This document shows, piece by piece, positions 15,414 through 23,550 of a DNA stretch of 35,511 nt (within the stretch, counting starts at the first letter, position 1; each line of letters begins with the position of its first letter). Below the pieces are notes generated by a model. It saw nothing but the letters and a program-made list of their open reading frames with translations, had not been told where the DNA came from and did not search any database. A program made the translations under genes and the position numbers. Source of the DNA: C7867-001 sp035533615 (GTDB lineage Bacteria > Patescibacteriota > Minisyncoccia > Phycocordibacterales > Phycocordibacteraceae); NCBI GenBank assembly GCA_035533615.1, contig DATLTM010000028.1:1-35511 (forward strand). Direction: 5' to 3'.

Positions 15414-15423
15414 ATTGTATACT
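15414..15423. promoter_or_regulatory. Two-way promoter between recJ and the HIT gene
   Basis: The ten bases ATTGTATACT contain a minus-strand TACAAT (15414-15419) and a plus-strand TATACT (15418-15423). Each ends exactly eight nt before its own start codon (recJ at 15405, HIT at 15432). The spacing is symmetrical, and both transcripts would be leaderless. Confidence 0.55.
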
Positions 15424-15431
15424 GCTCTGCA

Positions 15432-15845
15432 ATGGAAGACACCGTATTCATGAAGATCATACGGCGGGAGATACCGGCTGATATCGTATATGAGGATGCC
15501 GATACTCTTGCCTTTCTCGATATTCATCCAACGAGCACTGGGCATACGCTCGTCGTGCCAAAGAAGCCATTCCGCAATATTTTTGACATAGACGATGCGA
15601 CGCTCGCCGCAGTAGGACGCACAACGCATCGAGTGGCAAAAGCAATTAAAGAAGCAGTGGGTGCAGAAGGATTGAACATCATAACGAACAACGAGGCCGC
15701 CGCCGGGCAGATTGTCTTTCACTACCACGTTCATATTGTTCCGCGATTTACGGGAGACGGCCTTCGGTCCTGGACGGGGAAGCCCTACTCAGATGCCGCG
15801 ACTGCGACTGCCGTTGCCGAGAAGATTCGTCAAGCGCTCGGGTGA
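15432..15845 (+). CDS. HIT-family nucleotide hydrolase
   Basis: This 137-aa histidine-triad protein probably hydrolyses nucleoside phosphoramidates or similar AMP conjugates. The triad HYHVHIVPR supplies His97, His99 and His101. DTVFMKIIRREIPADIVYED and LAFLDIHPTSTGHTLVVPKK are the family's N-terminal blocks. It lacks the zinc-binding CxxC seen in some relatives: the usual C-I-F-C is replaced by TVFMKI. ATG 15432 follows TATACT by eight nt; an in-frame ATG at 15372 would lie inside the recJ 5' end. The last 16 bases overlap the convergent pgk gene. Confidence 0.93.
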   Translation: MEDTVFMKIIRREIPADIVYEDADTLAFLDIHPTSTGHTLVVPKKPFRNIFDIDDATLAAVGRTTHRVAKAIKEAVGAEGLNIITNNEAAAGQIVFHYHVHIVPRFTGDGLRSWTGKPYSDAATATAVAEKIRQALG

Positions 15846-16993
15846 ATAGTAAGCGCTGCAATACCCGGCAATGTGCCTTTTGCCAGGTAATCAAGCATCG
15901 CGCCGCCGCCGGTTGATACGAAAGAGAAACGCGAGAGAAGCCCGAGTCCTTCAATTGAGGCTATGGTATCACCACCGCCGACAATCGTTCGGGCGCCTGA
16001 GGCTGCAACAGCTTGTGCGAAGGCATCAGTCGCATCGGAAAAACCGTTCTCATACTTCCCTAGCGGACCGTTCCATAAAATAGTTTTCGCTTGTCGTGCA
16101 AGAGTGGTGAGAAGCGTCACTGTCTCCGGGCCGACGTCAAGAATAATCTCATCTGCGCGTACCTGTCCTGCTACGGCAATGCGCGCGGTGCCTCTTGCAT
16201 CTGCTCCATCAGCTCCATTTGTTGGTATGACAAGCGAGTCCACTGGTAGGACCAATTTTGGGTTATTAAGCAGTTTTTTGATGTGAGCAAGATCCGCCCC
16301 CGACACGAGTGATTTCCCCACGGGCTGTCCCGCCGCTTTAAGAAAATCGTTTGCAAGTGCCCCGCCGACGAAGATGCGGTCGTAGCTTTCAAGAAGCGTT
16401 GTGAGCACTGCCTCTTTTGTACTGAATTTCGCACCGCCGATGACGGCGAGCGCAGGATGTTTCGGCGCGGATGCTGCAGAGAGCTCGCGTACTTCTTCTT
16501 CAAGGAGCAGCCCGGCATAGCTCGGCAGGAATTCTGGCACGCCAATGATGGATGCATGGTGGCGGTGGCACGTATCAAAAGAATCTTGGACAAAAATATC
16601 TGCGAGCTCTGCCAGCTCGCGGGCGAATGCCGGACGGTTTTCCCTCTCACCCCTATCGCGTCGCAGATTCTCAAGGACGAGTACCTTCCCTGGAGTGAGG
16701 GCGCGTACGGCAGCGCGCGTGCGTTCACCAGTAATTTCGGGAAAGAAGGAGACACCGTGGATGAGCTTCCCGAGTGCGACCGCGCTCGGTGCAAGTGTCT
16801 CCGTCCCCTGTTCACCGATGTGGCTTATGAGCACGACTTTTGCCCCTCGTTCACACAAATAGCGTATCGTCGGCACGGCACGTCGCAGGCGGTAGTCATT
16901 GGCAACGTTCCCGTTTATGACTGGTACATTGAGTGCTGCACGCACGAGAATAGGGATATTTTCAAAAACGCGAATGTCACGGACTGTGCGCAT
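15830..16993 (-). CDS. pgk: Phosphoglycerate kinase, divergent substrate site
   Basis: It interconverts 1,3-bisphosphoglycerate + ADP and 3-phosphoglycerate + ATP. The 387-aa product keeps the ATP half: GGAKFSTK, ILWNGPLGKYEN, and IVGGGDTIASIE. In the N-terminal half Arg35, His58 (LISHIG), the Arg in LENLRRDRGE and the Arg in CHRHHAS are kept. The usual Asp of RxDxNVP is Ala20 (VRAALNVPV), and the usual Arg of SHLGRP is Glu61 (SHIGEQ). DAFGTAHR reads DSFDTCHR. It is the second gene after tpiA, five nt apart, a lower-glycolysis operon. It is probably still a phosphoglycerate kinase; the altered residues may be a lineage trait. Confidence 0.93.
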   Translation of the reverse strand: MRTVRDIRVFENIPILVRAALNVPVINGNVANDYRLRRAVPTIRYLCERGAKVVLISHIGEQGTETLAPSAVALGKLIHGVSFFPEITGERTRAAVRALTPGKVLVLENLRRDRGERENRPAFARELAELADIFVQDSFDTCHRHHASIIGVPEFLPSYAGLLLEEEVRELSAASAPKHPALAVIGGAKFSTKEAVLTTLLESYDRIFVGGALANDFLKAAGQPVGKSLVSGADLAHIKKLLNNPKLVLPVDSLVIPTNGADGADARGTARIAVAGQVRADEIILDVGPETVTLLTTLARQAKTILWNGPLGKYENGFSDATDAFAQAVAASGARTIVGGGDTIASIEGLGLLSRFSFVSTGGGAMLDYLAKGTLPGIAALTIHPSA

Positions 16994-16998
16994 GGCGC

Positions 16999-17751
16999 CT
17001 ATACGTGCACGTGGAGTTGCTTCACCAGCTCGCTGAAGATTTTCGGGTTAACAGACGCATGGCCGATGAGGAAGCCATCAATGCCGGAGCCAGCTGCAAG
17101 TGCACGAATATTGTCCGGTTCAACCGAGCCGCCGTAGAGCACGAGCGCATGCGCATGATGTCTTCCCGGCAGGAGTTCGGCAAGTACTTTGCGGATGTAG
17201 AGCGCCATCTCAGAGAGGTCGTTCGGCCCGATGGCGAATGCCGCCGTCTTTCCGATGGCCCAGAGCGGTTCGTAGGCGACGATGACTTGTGCTCGTTCCT
17301 TGAGCGTAAGCGCCGCGAGTGCGGCAGTCAGTTCTTTGCGAATGAAGGCGAGGTACCGGCCTTCGCCGTCGCGCTCACGCTCGCCCATGCAGAGGATGGG
17401 AGTGAGCTCATGGGCAAACGCCCGCGCAAGTTTCTCGGCGACGATATCGTCAGTGTCGCCCGCCGCGCGACGTTCGGAATGCCCGATAATCGCATACGTC
17501 GCACCCGCTGCCGCATACGCGCCCGCCGTTGCCTCGCCGGTCTTCGCTCCGCCAGTGGAGAGCGAGACGTCCTGCGCGGCGAACGCGACTTTTGATTTGT
17601 TACCGGACGTTAATGCGCCGAGGAGCGGAGAAGGCGGTGCGAGTACGATGGCATTGTCGGTCGTGCGGGCGAGCCGCTTACTTACGGCAAAGAGCTTCTT
17701 CGCCTTCGCGGAGTCATCAACATACGCCTTCCAGTTTGCGACGATGAGCAT
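16999..17751 (-). CDS. tpiA: Triosephosphate isomerase
   Basis: It interconverts dihydroxyacetone phosphate and glyceraldehyde 3-phosphate. The 250-aa TIM barrel has all catalytic residues: Asn6 and Lys8 in VANWKAY, His91 in IIGHSERR, and Glu161 in VAYEPLWAIG. The phosphate loop LYGGSVEPDN and the FLIGHASV strand are also present. It heads the tpiA-pgk operon. The start at 17751 has TATTCT ending six nt upstream and no Shine-Dalgarno. Confidence 0.97.
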   Translation of the reverse strand: MLIVANWKAYVDDSAKAKKLFAVSKRLARTTDNAIVLAPPSPLLGALTSGNKSKVAFAAQDVSLSTGGAKTGEATAGAYAAAGATYAIIGHSERRAAGDTDDIVAEKLARAFAHELTPILCMGERERDGEGRYLAFIRKELTAALAALTLKERAQVIVAYEPLWAIGKTAAFAIGPNDLSEMALYIRKVLAELLPGRHHAHALVLYGGSVEPDNIRALAAGSGIDGFLIGHASVNPKIFSELVKQLHVHV

Positions 17752-17757
17752 GCTCGT

Positions 17758-17763
17758 AGAATA
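17758..17763 (-). promoter_or_regulatory. -10 element of tpiA-pgk
   Basis: Minus-strand TATTCT, then ACGAGC, then ATG: the same six-nt spacing as prgI and the Ig-like gene. It sits just downstream of the pilus operon stop at 17767. Confidence 0.5.
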
Positions 17764-17766
17764 GCA

Positions 17767-19584
17767 TTATTGGGTGATGGCGTAGGAGCCCGGTACGAAG
17801 TTCCAGCTTCCGCCCGGTCCCGAAGAAAAGTTTGAGTTGATGAGTCCGCTGTCGTATACCAAACTCGCACCCCCGCTCATATCTATTTCATTTGCCGTCA
17901 CGGCTTTCAACGCACTGCCGCCCTCAATGTTGGCGGTGCCGTTCTGTGCGACGATGGCAACGGTTCCGGCGCCGCCCGACATCGTGACGGCATCGTTTCC
18001 GTCGCAGCCGGGTGCTACCGGGCAGGCACTCGTTGTGATGAGGAACGGGTAACTGCCGGCCTGCCCCGACCCGCTAAAAGTGCCGCCGCCGTTGACCGCG
18101 ACATATCCGTCGCTCACGATTGCTCCGTCGTTTGTGCCGTAGCTTGACGCGAGGACAACTTTCCCGCCGCCGGAAACGGTGATGGTACCCTGCACCCATA
18201 GGGTACCACTTACGGTAAGCGTGCCGCCGCCATCCACCAGTAAATTACCGGTGATTTCTTTCGGCCCGAGCGTCGCGCCGGCGTATCCGACCGTATAGTC
18301 GCCGGTTATTACTCCTCCCGCCGCCGCTTCATTCTTCCAATCCTGGATATTATTGTCGGAAAGAGGAAGCGGTTGCGGTGTCGGGTCGGGTTGACTGGTG
18401 TCGCAGGCTTTGTTCGTGTAGCTCCCGCTCTGACAGTACAAAGGCCCCGTCACCGTCGCTCCCATAACAGTATGTGCCCACGCACTGTCGCTCGCCGTTG
18501 TGCCGATGTAGACGCCGGTGGCGTACGTATTGCCGCCGATCATTGAAGTACCTCCGCCGAGATATAGCTTGAAATAGCCGTCAAGACCCGCGGGCGTTGT
18601 GGCGGACCATGTACCCCCGTATTTTCCAATTTTCGCGGTGCCGTTTACATACCCACCGGTGTTTGCGCCCAAGATGTAATACTTGGAAGAGTTACTGCTG
18701 GCATCAATAACAATCCAGTAGGTCTGGCTCGGGCTAAGCACCGGCGTGGACGGCATCGTCACCGTCACCCAACCAAAATTAGCGGTCACGGTCGCCGCTG
18801 AAAGCGTGCTCGACATAAGCAAATTCGTTCCGGGGCTCCCGCCGTTGTCGGTCACGATTCTCACAACGGCGTCGGAGGGAGCCCCGACCTTCTTCAGGTA
18901 GAACTGAATGTTATTCAGCGGTACGGCCGTCGAGATTTTGAAACTCTGAGCGACATCCTGCGTCGCCGTGGTATTCGCAAAGGTTATGCAGGTAGAACTC
19001 GTGCAGGAAGAAATAGAGGGACTGTCGTTTACCTGGTCTGCGGAGACCGCCGGAGGATCTGCGGCGACGGCTGAACCGGTGATGTGCACGCCGGTCGTCG
19101 CATTGATGTTGCCGTTTGAATAGACGCTGCCGTTGATGGTCGCTCCTCCGCTCAAGACGAACCCTCCGGCACCGGTCTGTATCCCATACCGGAACGAGAC
19201 GATATTACTGTTGATACCGACTTCAGTCCGGACTATTTTTGTTGCAACCGGGCTGGTGCTGTTCGGTACATACCCCGTCGCCGTAATCAGTTTCGTGTTT
19301 GAATTAACGCTTGAGATGGTCACCGTGAACACACCTCCTCCGAGCGGCGTGTTGCTCTCTCCGCTATACGAAGGGTTTTGGTTTAGCTGGTATGCCGCTT
19401 CATCCATGCCCGCTTCGGCGAGCGAGAGCGCCTGCGCGCTCGCGACGCTCGTTAAGGCGTTGCGCGCGGAGGTCGTCACGAAGCTCAAGTATGCGGTCGC
19501 GACGGTAAAAAAGATGCCGAGGAAGACGAGCGTCAGGACGAGGACGTAGCCGTGGGATGCGGGACGATGAAGAGAAGGACGCAT
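17767..19584 (-). CDS. PilX-like pilus protein with large beta-rich ectodomain
   Basis: The 605-aa product starts MRPSLHRPASHGYVLVLTLV, then FLGIFFTVATAYLSFV. This is a PilX-type N-terminal helix after a basic leader, with a likely prepilin cleavage at G|Y and no Glu at +5. SLAEAGMDEAAYQLN is the family's following helix. Residues about 200-330 (AQSFKISTAVPLNNIQFYLK, PSQTYWIVIDASSNSSKYYI) match a module common in Patescibacteria surface proteins, the choice-of-anchor type. The rest is Gly-rich, repetitive, parallel-beta-like sequence (VDGGGTLTVSGTLWVQGTIT). ATG 19584 is four nt after the upstream stop; an upstream in-frame start at 19638 lies inside that gene. It is likely a minor pilin carrying an adhesive or tip domain (inference). 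Confidence 0.82.
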   Translation of the reverse strand: MRPSLHRPASHGYVLVLTLVFLGIFFTVATAYLSFVTTSARNALTSVASAQALSLAEAGMDEAAYQLNQNPSYSGESNTPLGGGVFTVTISSVNSNTKLITATGYVPNSTSPVATKIVRTEVGINSNIVSFRYGIQTGAGGFVLSGGATINGSVYSNGNINATTGVHITGSAVAADPPAVSADQVNDSPSISSCTSSTCITFANTTATQDVAQSFKISTAVPLNNIQFYLKKVGAPSDAVVRIVTDNGGSPGTNLLMSSTLSAATVTANFGWVTVTMPSTPVLSPSQTYWIVIDASSNSSKYYILGANTGGYVNGTAKIGKYGGTWSATTPAGLDGYFKLYLGGGTSMIGGNTYATGVYIGTTASDSAWAHTVMGATVTGPLYCQSGSYTNKACDTSQPDPTPQPLPLSDNNIQDWKNEAAAGGVITGDYTVGYAGATLGPKEITGNLLVDGGGTLTVSGTLWVQGTITVSGGGKVVLASSYGTNDGAIVSDGYVAVNGGGTFSGSGQAGSYPFLITTSACPVAPGCDGNDAVTMSGGAGTVAIVAQNGTANIEGGSALKAVTANEIDMSGGASLVYDSGLINSNFSSGPGGSWNFVPGSYAITQ

Positions 19585-19588
19585 AGGA

Positions 19589-20146
19589 TTAATAATTACG
19601 CAGGTTAATCTGCTCGCGCTCTTGGTCGGAGAGAACATTCTGCTTCACGCTGGTCTGTATTTGCACGTTGATCGTTGTGGAGCTGACCTGGGCGAAGTTA
19701 GTGTTGTTGTAGGTAAAAGTGAGCGACTGCAGAGTGGTACTTAAGAGTTTCGTGCCGGGCGTGCGTGCGCTTGAAGCATTTGTTTGCAGAAGACGATAGG
19801 CGTTCGTTCCCACGGAATAGAACGCCGCATAGTCGTGCGCGTTCGCGATGATATTTCCGGAACTGTCTATGGAGGGAATTTCCAGAACGAGCGACGTAGA
19901 TGTGGAAGTATAGGTTCCGCTTGAAAACGCATAGGACTGGAGCACGGCGTCGGCGGGAAGCACGAGCGACTCCACCTCGCGGATGACGGTGCTTGCCGAA
20001 CCGGAAGATTGCGCGGATGCCTGCTCGTACGACAAGGAATTATTGAAGGTGTATATCATAAGTGTCAGAGCGATGAGCATGATGACGCTGATGGCGACGA
20101 CGATGATCGTTTCAATAAGCGTAAATGCACGGCGGAAACGCGTCAT
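19589..20146 (-). CDS. Type IV pseudopilin (PilW/GspJ-like)
   Basis: The 185-aa product has a short basic leader and the class III signal MTRFRRAFTLIETIIVVAIS: cleavage would be at A|F, with Thr at +2 and Glu at +5. A hydrophobic helix to about residue 33 and a beta-rich globular part follow. The signal has Ala rather than Gly before the cleaved Phe, which PilD-type peptidases tolerate less well. It overlaps the upstream pseudopilin by four nt (ATGA) and lies between it and the PilX-like gene. It probably belongs to the minor pilin complex that primes pilus assembly. Confidence 0.88.
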   Translation of the reverse strand: MTRFRRAFTLIETIIVVAISVIMLIALTLMIYTFNNSLSYEQASAQSSGSASTVIREVESLVLPADAVLQSYAFSSGTYTSTSTSLVLEIPSIDSSGNIIANAHDYAAFYSVGTNAYRLLQTNASSARTPGTKLLSTTLQSLTFTYNNTNFAQVSSTTINVQIQTSVKQNVLSDQEREQINLRNY

Positions 20147-20529
20147 GGCAGGCCCCCCGTCTGGGTGATGAGCGTGGAAAGCGACACGGTACTTGACGCG
20201 CTTGCGCCCGCATCCTGCCAGACGACGCTCACGGTTACCTGTGCGGTCTTCGTGTTATAGGCGCTCACGGTAAGCGTGGTCGTCGCCCCCTGGGGGAGCG
20301 TGCTCATAAGACTGTCCGGAAATGAACCGCTTGGCGGAAGCGCGGCATAACCGCCGCCGCGCAGACTCTCAAGCTCATTGCGGGCGATGGAGAGCGCAAT
20401 GCCTTGGTTCTTCGTCGTCCGCGCGAGCACACCGCTCTGAATGACCGATTGGAGTAGGAGCAGCATCACACCCATGATGAAGAGGGAGACGATAACCTCA
20501 ATGAGCGTAAATCCGCGGGAGGTCGCCAT
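20143..20529 (-). CDS. Type IV pseudopilin (PilV/GspI-like)
   Basis: The 128-aa product begins MATSRGFTLIEVIVSLFIMG, an ideal prepilin signal (G|FTLIE). The hydrophobic helix continues through VMLLLLQSVI, then ARNELESLRGGGYAALP, and a small beta domain. The GFTLIEVIVSL pattern and short size fit the PilV/GspI group. ATG 20529 is one base after the pilC stop; an upstream ATG at 20565 would add 12 non-family residues inside pilC. It is coupled to the next pseudopilin by ATGA overlap. Confidence 0.88.
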   Translation of the reverse strand: MATSRGFTLIEVIVSLFIMGVMLLLLQSVIQSGVLARTTKNQGIALSIARNELESLRGGGYAALPPSGSFPDSLMSTLPQGATTTLTVSAYNTKTAQVTVSVVWQDAGASASSTVSLSTLITQTGGLP

Positions 20530-20530
20530 G

Positions 20531-21745
20531 CTAGAAAGCGGATGACAGCGAATAAATCGGGGCAATCATTGAGACGGCGAAAATGCCGACGACGGTGCCG
20601 ATCAGGAGCATAAGGACCGGCTCAATGATGGTGGAGAGGTCTTTAGTCTTCTCCGCGACGTCTTCTTCGTAGAATTCCGCGATCTGTTTCAGCATCTCGG
20701 CGACCTTGCCGGTCTCTTCCCCGACCGTGAGCATGTCGCTCATCAGAATCGGATAGAGTTTCGTATGAGCGGAGAACGAGGCGGACAAGAGCTCGCCCTT
20801 TCTCACATGCTCTTCCGCCTCGCCTATCACATCCGCAAAGACATTCTCTCCTACGACTTCCTTGGTGATGGCGAGAGCGTCCAGCACGGGCACGCCGGAA
20901 GCAAGGAGCGACGAGAGCGTGCGCGCAGCGCGCGCAGTATACGTCTCGCGGACAAGCTCGTTCACGACCGGCAGATGAAGTGCGACCGCAAGCACGACTT
21001 TGTTCCCCGGTTTTGAACGAACGAAGGCGATGCCGCCCGCAATAACGGCGACGAGCCCGAGAAGCACCATGGTCACATTGGCCACCATGAAGTCCGACAC
21101 CGCGACGATAATCTGCGTCGTGAGCGGTACCTGCACATTGAGTTGCTTGAAGGTGCTGGTCAGGGTCGGCACGACATAGATGAGCATAAGCACACCGACG
21201 ATGAGGACGGCGGTGATGACGATTGCCGGATAAATCATCGCGCCCTTTATCTTGCGCACCAGCTCTTCCGAGTGCTCCATCTGCACGCCGACGACCGTGA
21301 GCGCGTCGGAGAGAGAACCGGACTCTTCGCCCGCCTTCGCCATCGCGACAAACAATTTAGGAAATACTTTCGGGTAGGCGGCGAGCGCTTCGTTGAAGGA
21401 TGACCCTTTCTTGATGGATTCCGAAAGAGCCGTCACAATCTCCTTCAGATGCTTGTTGCCCGATTGGCGCTCAATGACCGAGAGCGCGCGCGAGAGCGAC
21501 AGGCCGGCAGCAAGCATCGCGGAGAGATTCCGCGCCGTTCGGATGACCTCGGCGCGCTTGATGCCGGTGCCGATATTGTAATTAAGCCATGCGGGAATCG
21601 CGAATCCTCCCGCGCCCTCGCGAAGTTCGGTAACTAAGCCGCCTTCTTTCTGTATTTGCTCGTACACCGCGAAGCGCGAGGGCGCCTCAATGACGCGCAT
21701 TTCATCCGGCACGCCCTCTTTCCGTATGGTTGCGCGGAATTTCAT
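20531..21745 (-). CDS. pilC: Type IV pilus inner-membrane platform protein PilC/GspF
   Basis: This polytopic platform protein couples the PilB motor to pilin assembly. The 404-aa product has two GspF repeats, each with a cytoplasmic helical domain: NLSAMLAAGLSLSRALSVIE, and ARTLSSLLASGVPVLDALAI. Both carry the conserved Gly/Pro pattern and FVAMAKAGEESG or MLTVGEETGKV. Three hydrophobic segments follow the usual order (IVITAVLIVGVLMLIYVVP, VLLGLVAVIAGGIAF, VLMLLIGTVVGIFAVSMIAP). It sits two nt after the pilB stop, in the canonical pilB-pilC order. Confidence 0.96.
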   Translation of the reverse strand: MKFRATIRKEGVPDEMRVIEAPSRFAVYEQIQKEGGLVTELREGAGGFAIPAWLNYNIGTGIKRAEVIRTARNLSAMLAAGLSLSRALSVIERQSGNKHLKEIVTALSESIKKGSSFNEALAAYPKVFPKLFVAMAKAGEESGSLSDALTVVGVQMEHSEELVRKIKGAMIYPAIVITAVLIVGVLMLIYVVPTLTSTFKQLNVQVPLTTQIIVAVSDFMVANVTMVLLGLVAVIAGGIAFVRSKPGNKVVLAVALHLPVVNELVRETYTARAARTLSSLLASGVPVLDALAITKEVVGENVFADVIGEAEEHVRKGELLSASFSAHTKLYPILMSDMLTVGEETGKVAEMLKQIAEFYEEDVAEKTKDLSTIIEPVLMLLIGTVVGIFAVSMIAPIYSLSSAF

Positions 21746-21747
21746 AC

Positions 21748-23496
21748 TTATTCGGTAATGGCGCGCAGCACCTCCTCAATGCTCGTGATGCCGCGCGCCG
21801 CCTTGTAGAGACCATCCTCAAACATCGTGAGCATGCCCTCCTTTTTTGCCTGCTCCTCGATTGCCTCGCTTGTGCTTGATGTGAGCATAATCTCTCGGAT
21901 AGTGGGCGAAATAGCGAGCACTTCGTGGATACCAATGCGTCCCTTGTAGCCATCCGCGCACTCGACCGATGGCTTCGGCCGATAAAACGGAATATCATCG
22001 ATCAGCGCGCCTGCTTTTACGAGTTTCTCATCCTGAAGCGCTTTGAATGCGAGATTGAATTCCGCATCGCTCGCGATCTTTGCGCGGGTATTTTTATCCA
22101 TCGCATATTCTTCTTTGCCTTCGCACAGCTTGCGGACGAGGCGCTGTCCGACAATGACACGGATGGTTGAAACGAGGAGGAATGGCTCGACGCCCATGTC
22201 GATGAGACGCGGGATGGCGCCGGAGGCACTGTTGGTGTGAATGGTGGAGAGAACGAGGTGGCCGGTCAGCGCCGCGTTGATCGCAAGCGAAGCCGTCTCG
22301 CCATCGCGGATCTCGCCGACCATGATGATGTCCGGATCCTGGCGCACGAGAGAGCGAAGTCCATTGGCGAACGTGAATCCTATCTGCGGGTTCACCTGTG
22401 TCTGGTTGACGCGCTTCATCTGGTATTCGATTGGATCCTCAATAGTCGAGATATTTACGTCCGGACGATTCAGGATATCGAGCATCGTATAGAGTGTTGT
22501 CGTCTTTCCGGAACCTGTTGGCCCTGAAATGAGGATGATGCCGGTCGTTTGTGTGAGCGCATGATGGATGCGCTCCATATTCTCTCCATGAAGCCCGAGT
22601 ACGTCGAGCGTGAATCCCTCGCCCGTCTCGCGCAAGAGGCGCATCACCGTCTTTTCGCCGAAAAACGTTGGAAGGATGGATACGCGGAAGGAAACCCGGT
22701 CGGCTTCGGTTTCCATTTTGAAGCGGCCGTCCTGTGGTAGACGCTTCTCGTCGAGCTTCAGGTTGGAGAGCACCTTGATGCGTGCAACGATGCCGGCCGC
22801 AGCGGACGATGGGAGCGTCATCGCGTCATGGAGGATGCCGTCGATACGGTAGCGGACAAGCACTTCGGTCTCCATCGGCTCGATATGGATGTCGGAAGCC
22901 CCTTGTACTATCGCGTGTCGGAGTAAAGTGTCGACGATACGCACAATAGGTAGATCCTCAGCCATCTTCTTGAGGTCGTCGCCGGAAAGGTCTTTGTTGC
23001 CTTCCGCGATAACTCGAATTTTCCCAGCCTCGGTCGAAATGATGTCGCCGAACTCGTCCTTGAGCGATTTCTGATATTGCAGAAGAGCATGCTTAATACT
23101 CTCCGTGTCAGTCAGCCGCGGCAGTATCTTAAGATTTGTTTTCTTACGTACCGAATCGATGGACGCAAGATCGTCGACATCAAGCATCGCCACCCCGAGC
23201 GAGTCGCCATCTTTTTTGAAAGCAATGATGTTGTGGGTGCGGGCGATCGGTTCGGGAATAAGCGCGAGAATATCCACGGGGATACGGTAGTCCTTTAAAT
23301 TTACGAACGGGATGCCGAGGACATACGCCTGGATACGCCGAAGAGCATCTTCGGTAAGGGAACCACGCGAAACGAGGATATCACCAAGCGATTGTTCGCG
23401 TTTTTTTGCTTCGACGGCCGCCGCGTCGATGTCTTTTTTTGCGACGAGGCCAGAATCGATTATGAATTCTTTCAACTCCCCTTCCGAAACGTGCAT
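21748..23496 (-). CDS. pilB: Type IV pilus assembly ATPase PilB/GspE
   Basis: This hexameric ATPase drives pilus extension. The 582-aa product has an N-terminal MshE-type domain (about 1-150, SLGDILVSRGSLTEDALRRI). The motor follows with Walker A ISGPTGSGKTTTLY, Asp box STIEDPIEYQM, Walker B QDPDIIMVGEIRD, and the His box LSTIHTNSASGA. The usual four-Cys zinc site is reduced: only the Cys in RKLCEGKEE and in SVECADGYKGR remain. Start 23496 (MHVSEGELKEF) is chosen over 23538 because a TATACT ends nine nt upstream. It is the first gene of the five-gene pilus operon. Confidence 0.96.
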   Translation of the reverse strand: MHVSEGELKEFIIDSGLVAKKDIDAAAVEAKKREQSLGDILVSRGSLTEDALRRIQAYVLGIPFVNLKDYRIPVDILALIPEPIARTHNIIAFKKDGDSLGVAMLDVDDLASIDSVRKKTNLKILPRLTDTESIKHALLQYQKSLKDEFGDIISTEAGKIRVIAEGNKDLSGDDLKKMAEDLPIVRIVDTLLRHAIVQGASDIHIEPMETEVLVRYRIDGILHDAMTLPSSAAAGIVARIKVLSNLKLDEKRLPQDGRFKMETEADRVSFRVSILPTFFGEKTVMRLLRETGEGFTLDVLGLHGENMERIHHALTQTTGIILISGPTGSGKTTTLYTMLDILNRPDVNISTIEDPIEYQMKRVNQTQVNPQIGFTFANGLRSLVRQDPDIIMVGEIRDGETASLAINAALTGHLVLSTIHTNSASGAIPRLIDMGVEPFLLVSTIRVIVGQRLVRKLCEGKEEYAMDKNTRAKIASDAEFNLAFKALQDEKLVKAGALIDDIPFYRPKPSVECADGYKGRIGIHEVLAISPTIREIMLTSSTSEAIEEQAKKEGMLTMFEDGLYKAARGITSIEEVLRAITE

Positions 23497-23505
23497 ATGC
23501 GATAG

Positions 23506-23511
23506 AGTATA
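23506..23511 (-). promoter_or_regulatory. -10 element of the pilus operon
   Basis: Minus-strand TATACT is followed by nine bases and the pilB ATG at 23496. No Shine-Dalgarno is seen. It supports the shorter pilB start. Confidence 0.5.
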
Positions 23512-23550
23512 GCGCGTTCTGCTAGTGGCTAGATGCACATTTCACACACA

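Noticed and set aside
16457..17137. 226-codon frame antisense to pgk and tpiA
   Set aside because: It crosses the junction of two complete genes on the other strand and shows no protein family pattern.
17844..18300. Repetitive Gly-rich DNA in the PilX-like gene as a possible CRISPR or tandem repeat array
   Set aside because: The similarity is at the protein level (GGG/TVSG strands); there are no regularly spaced identical DNA repeats.
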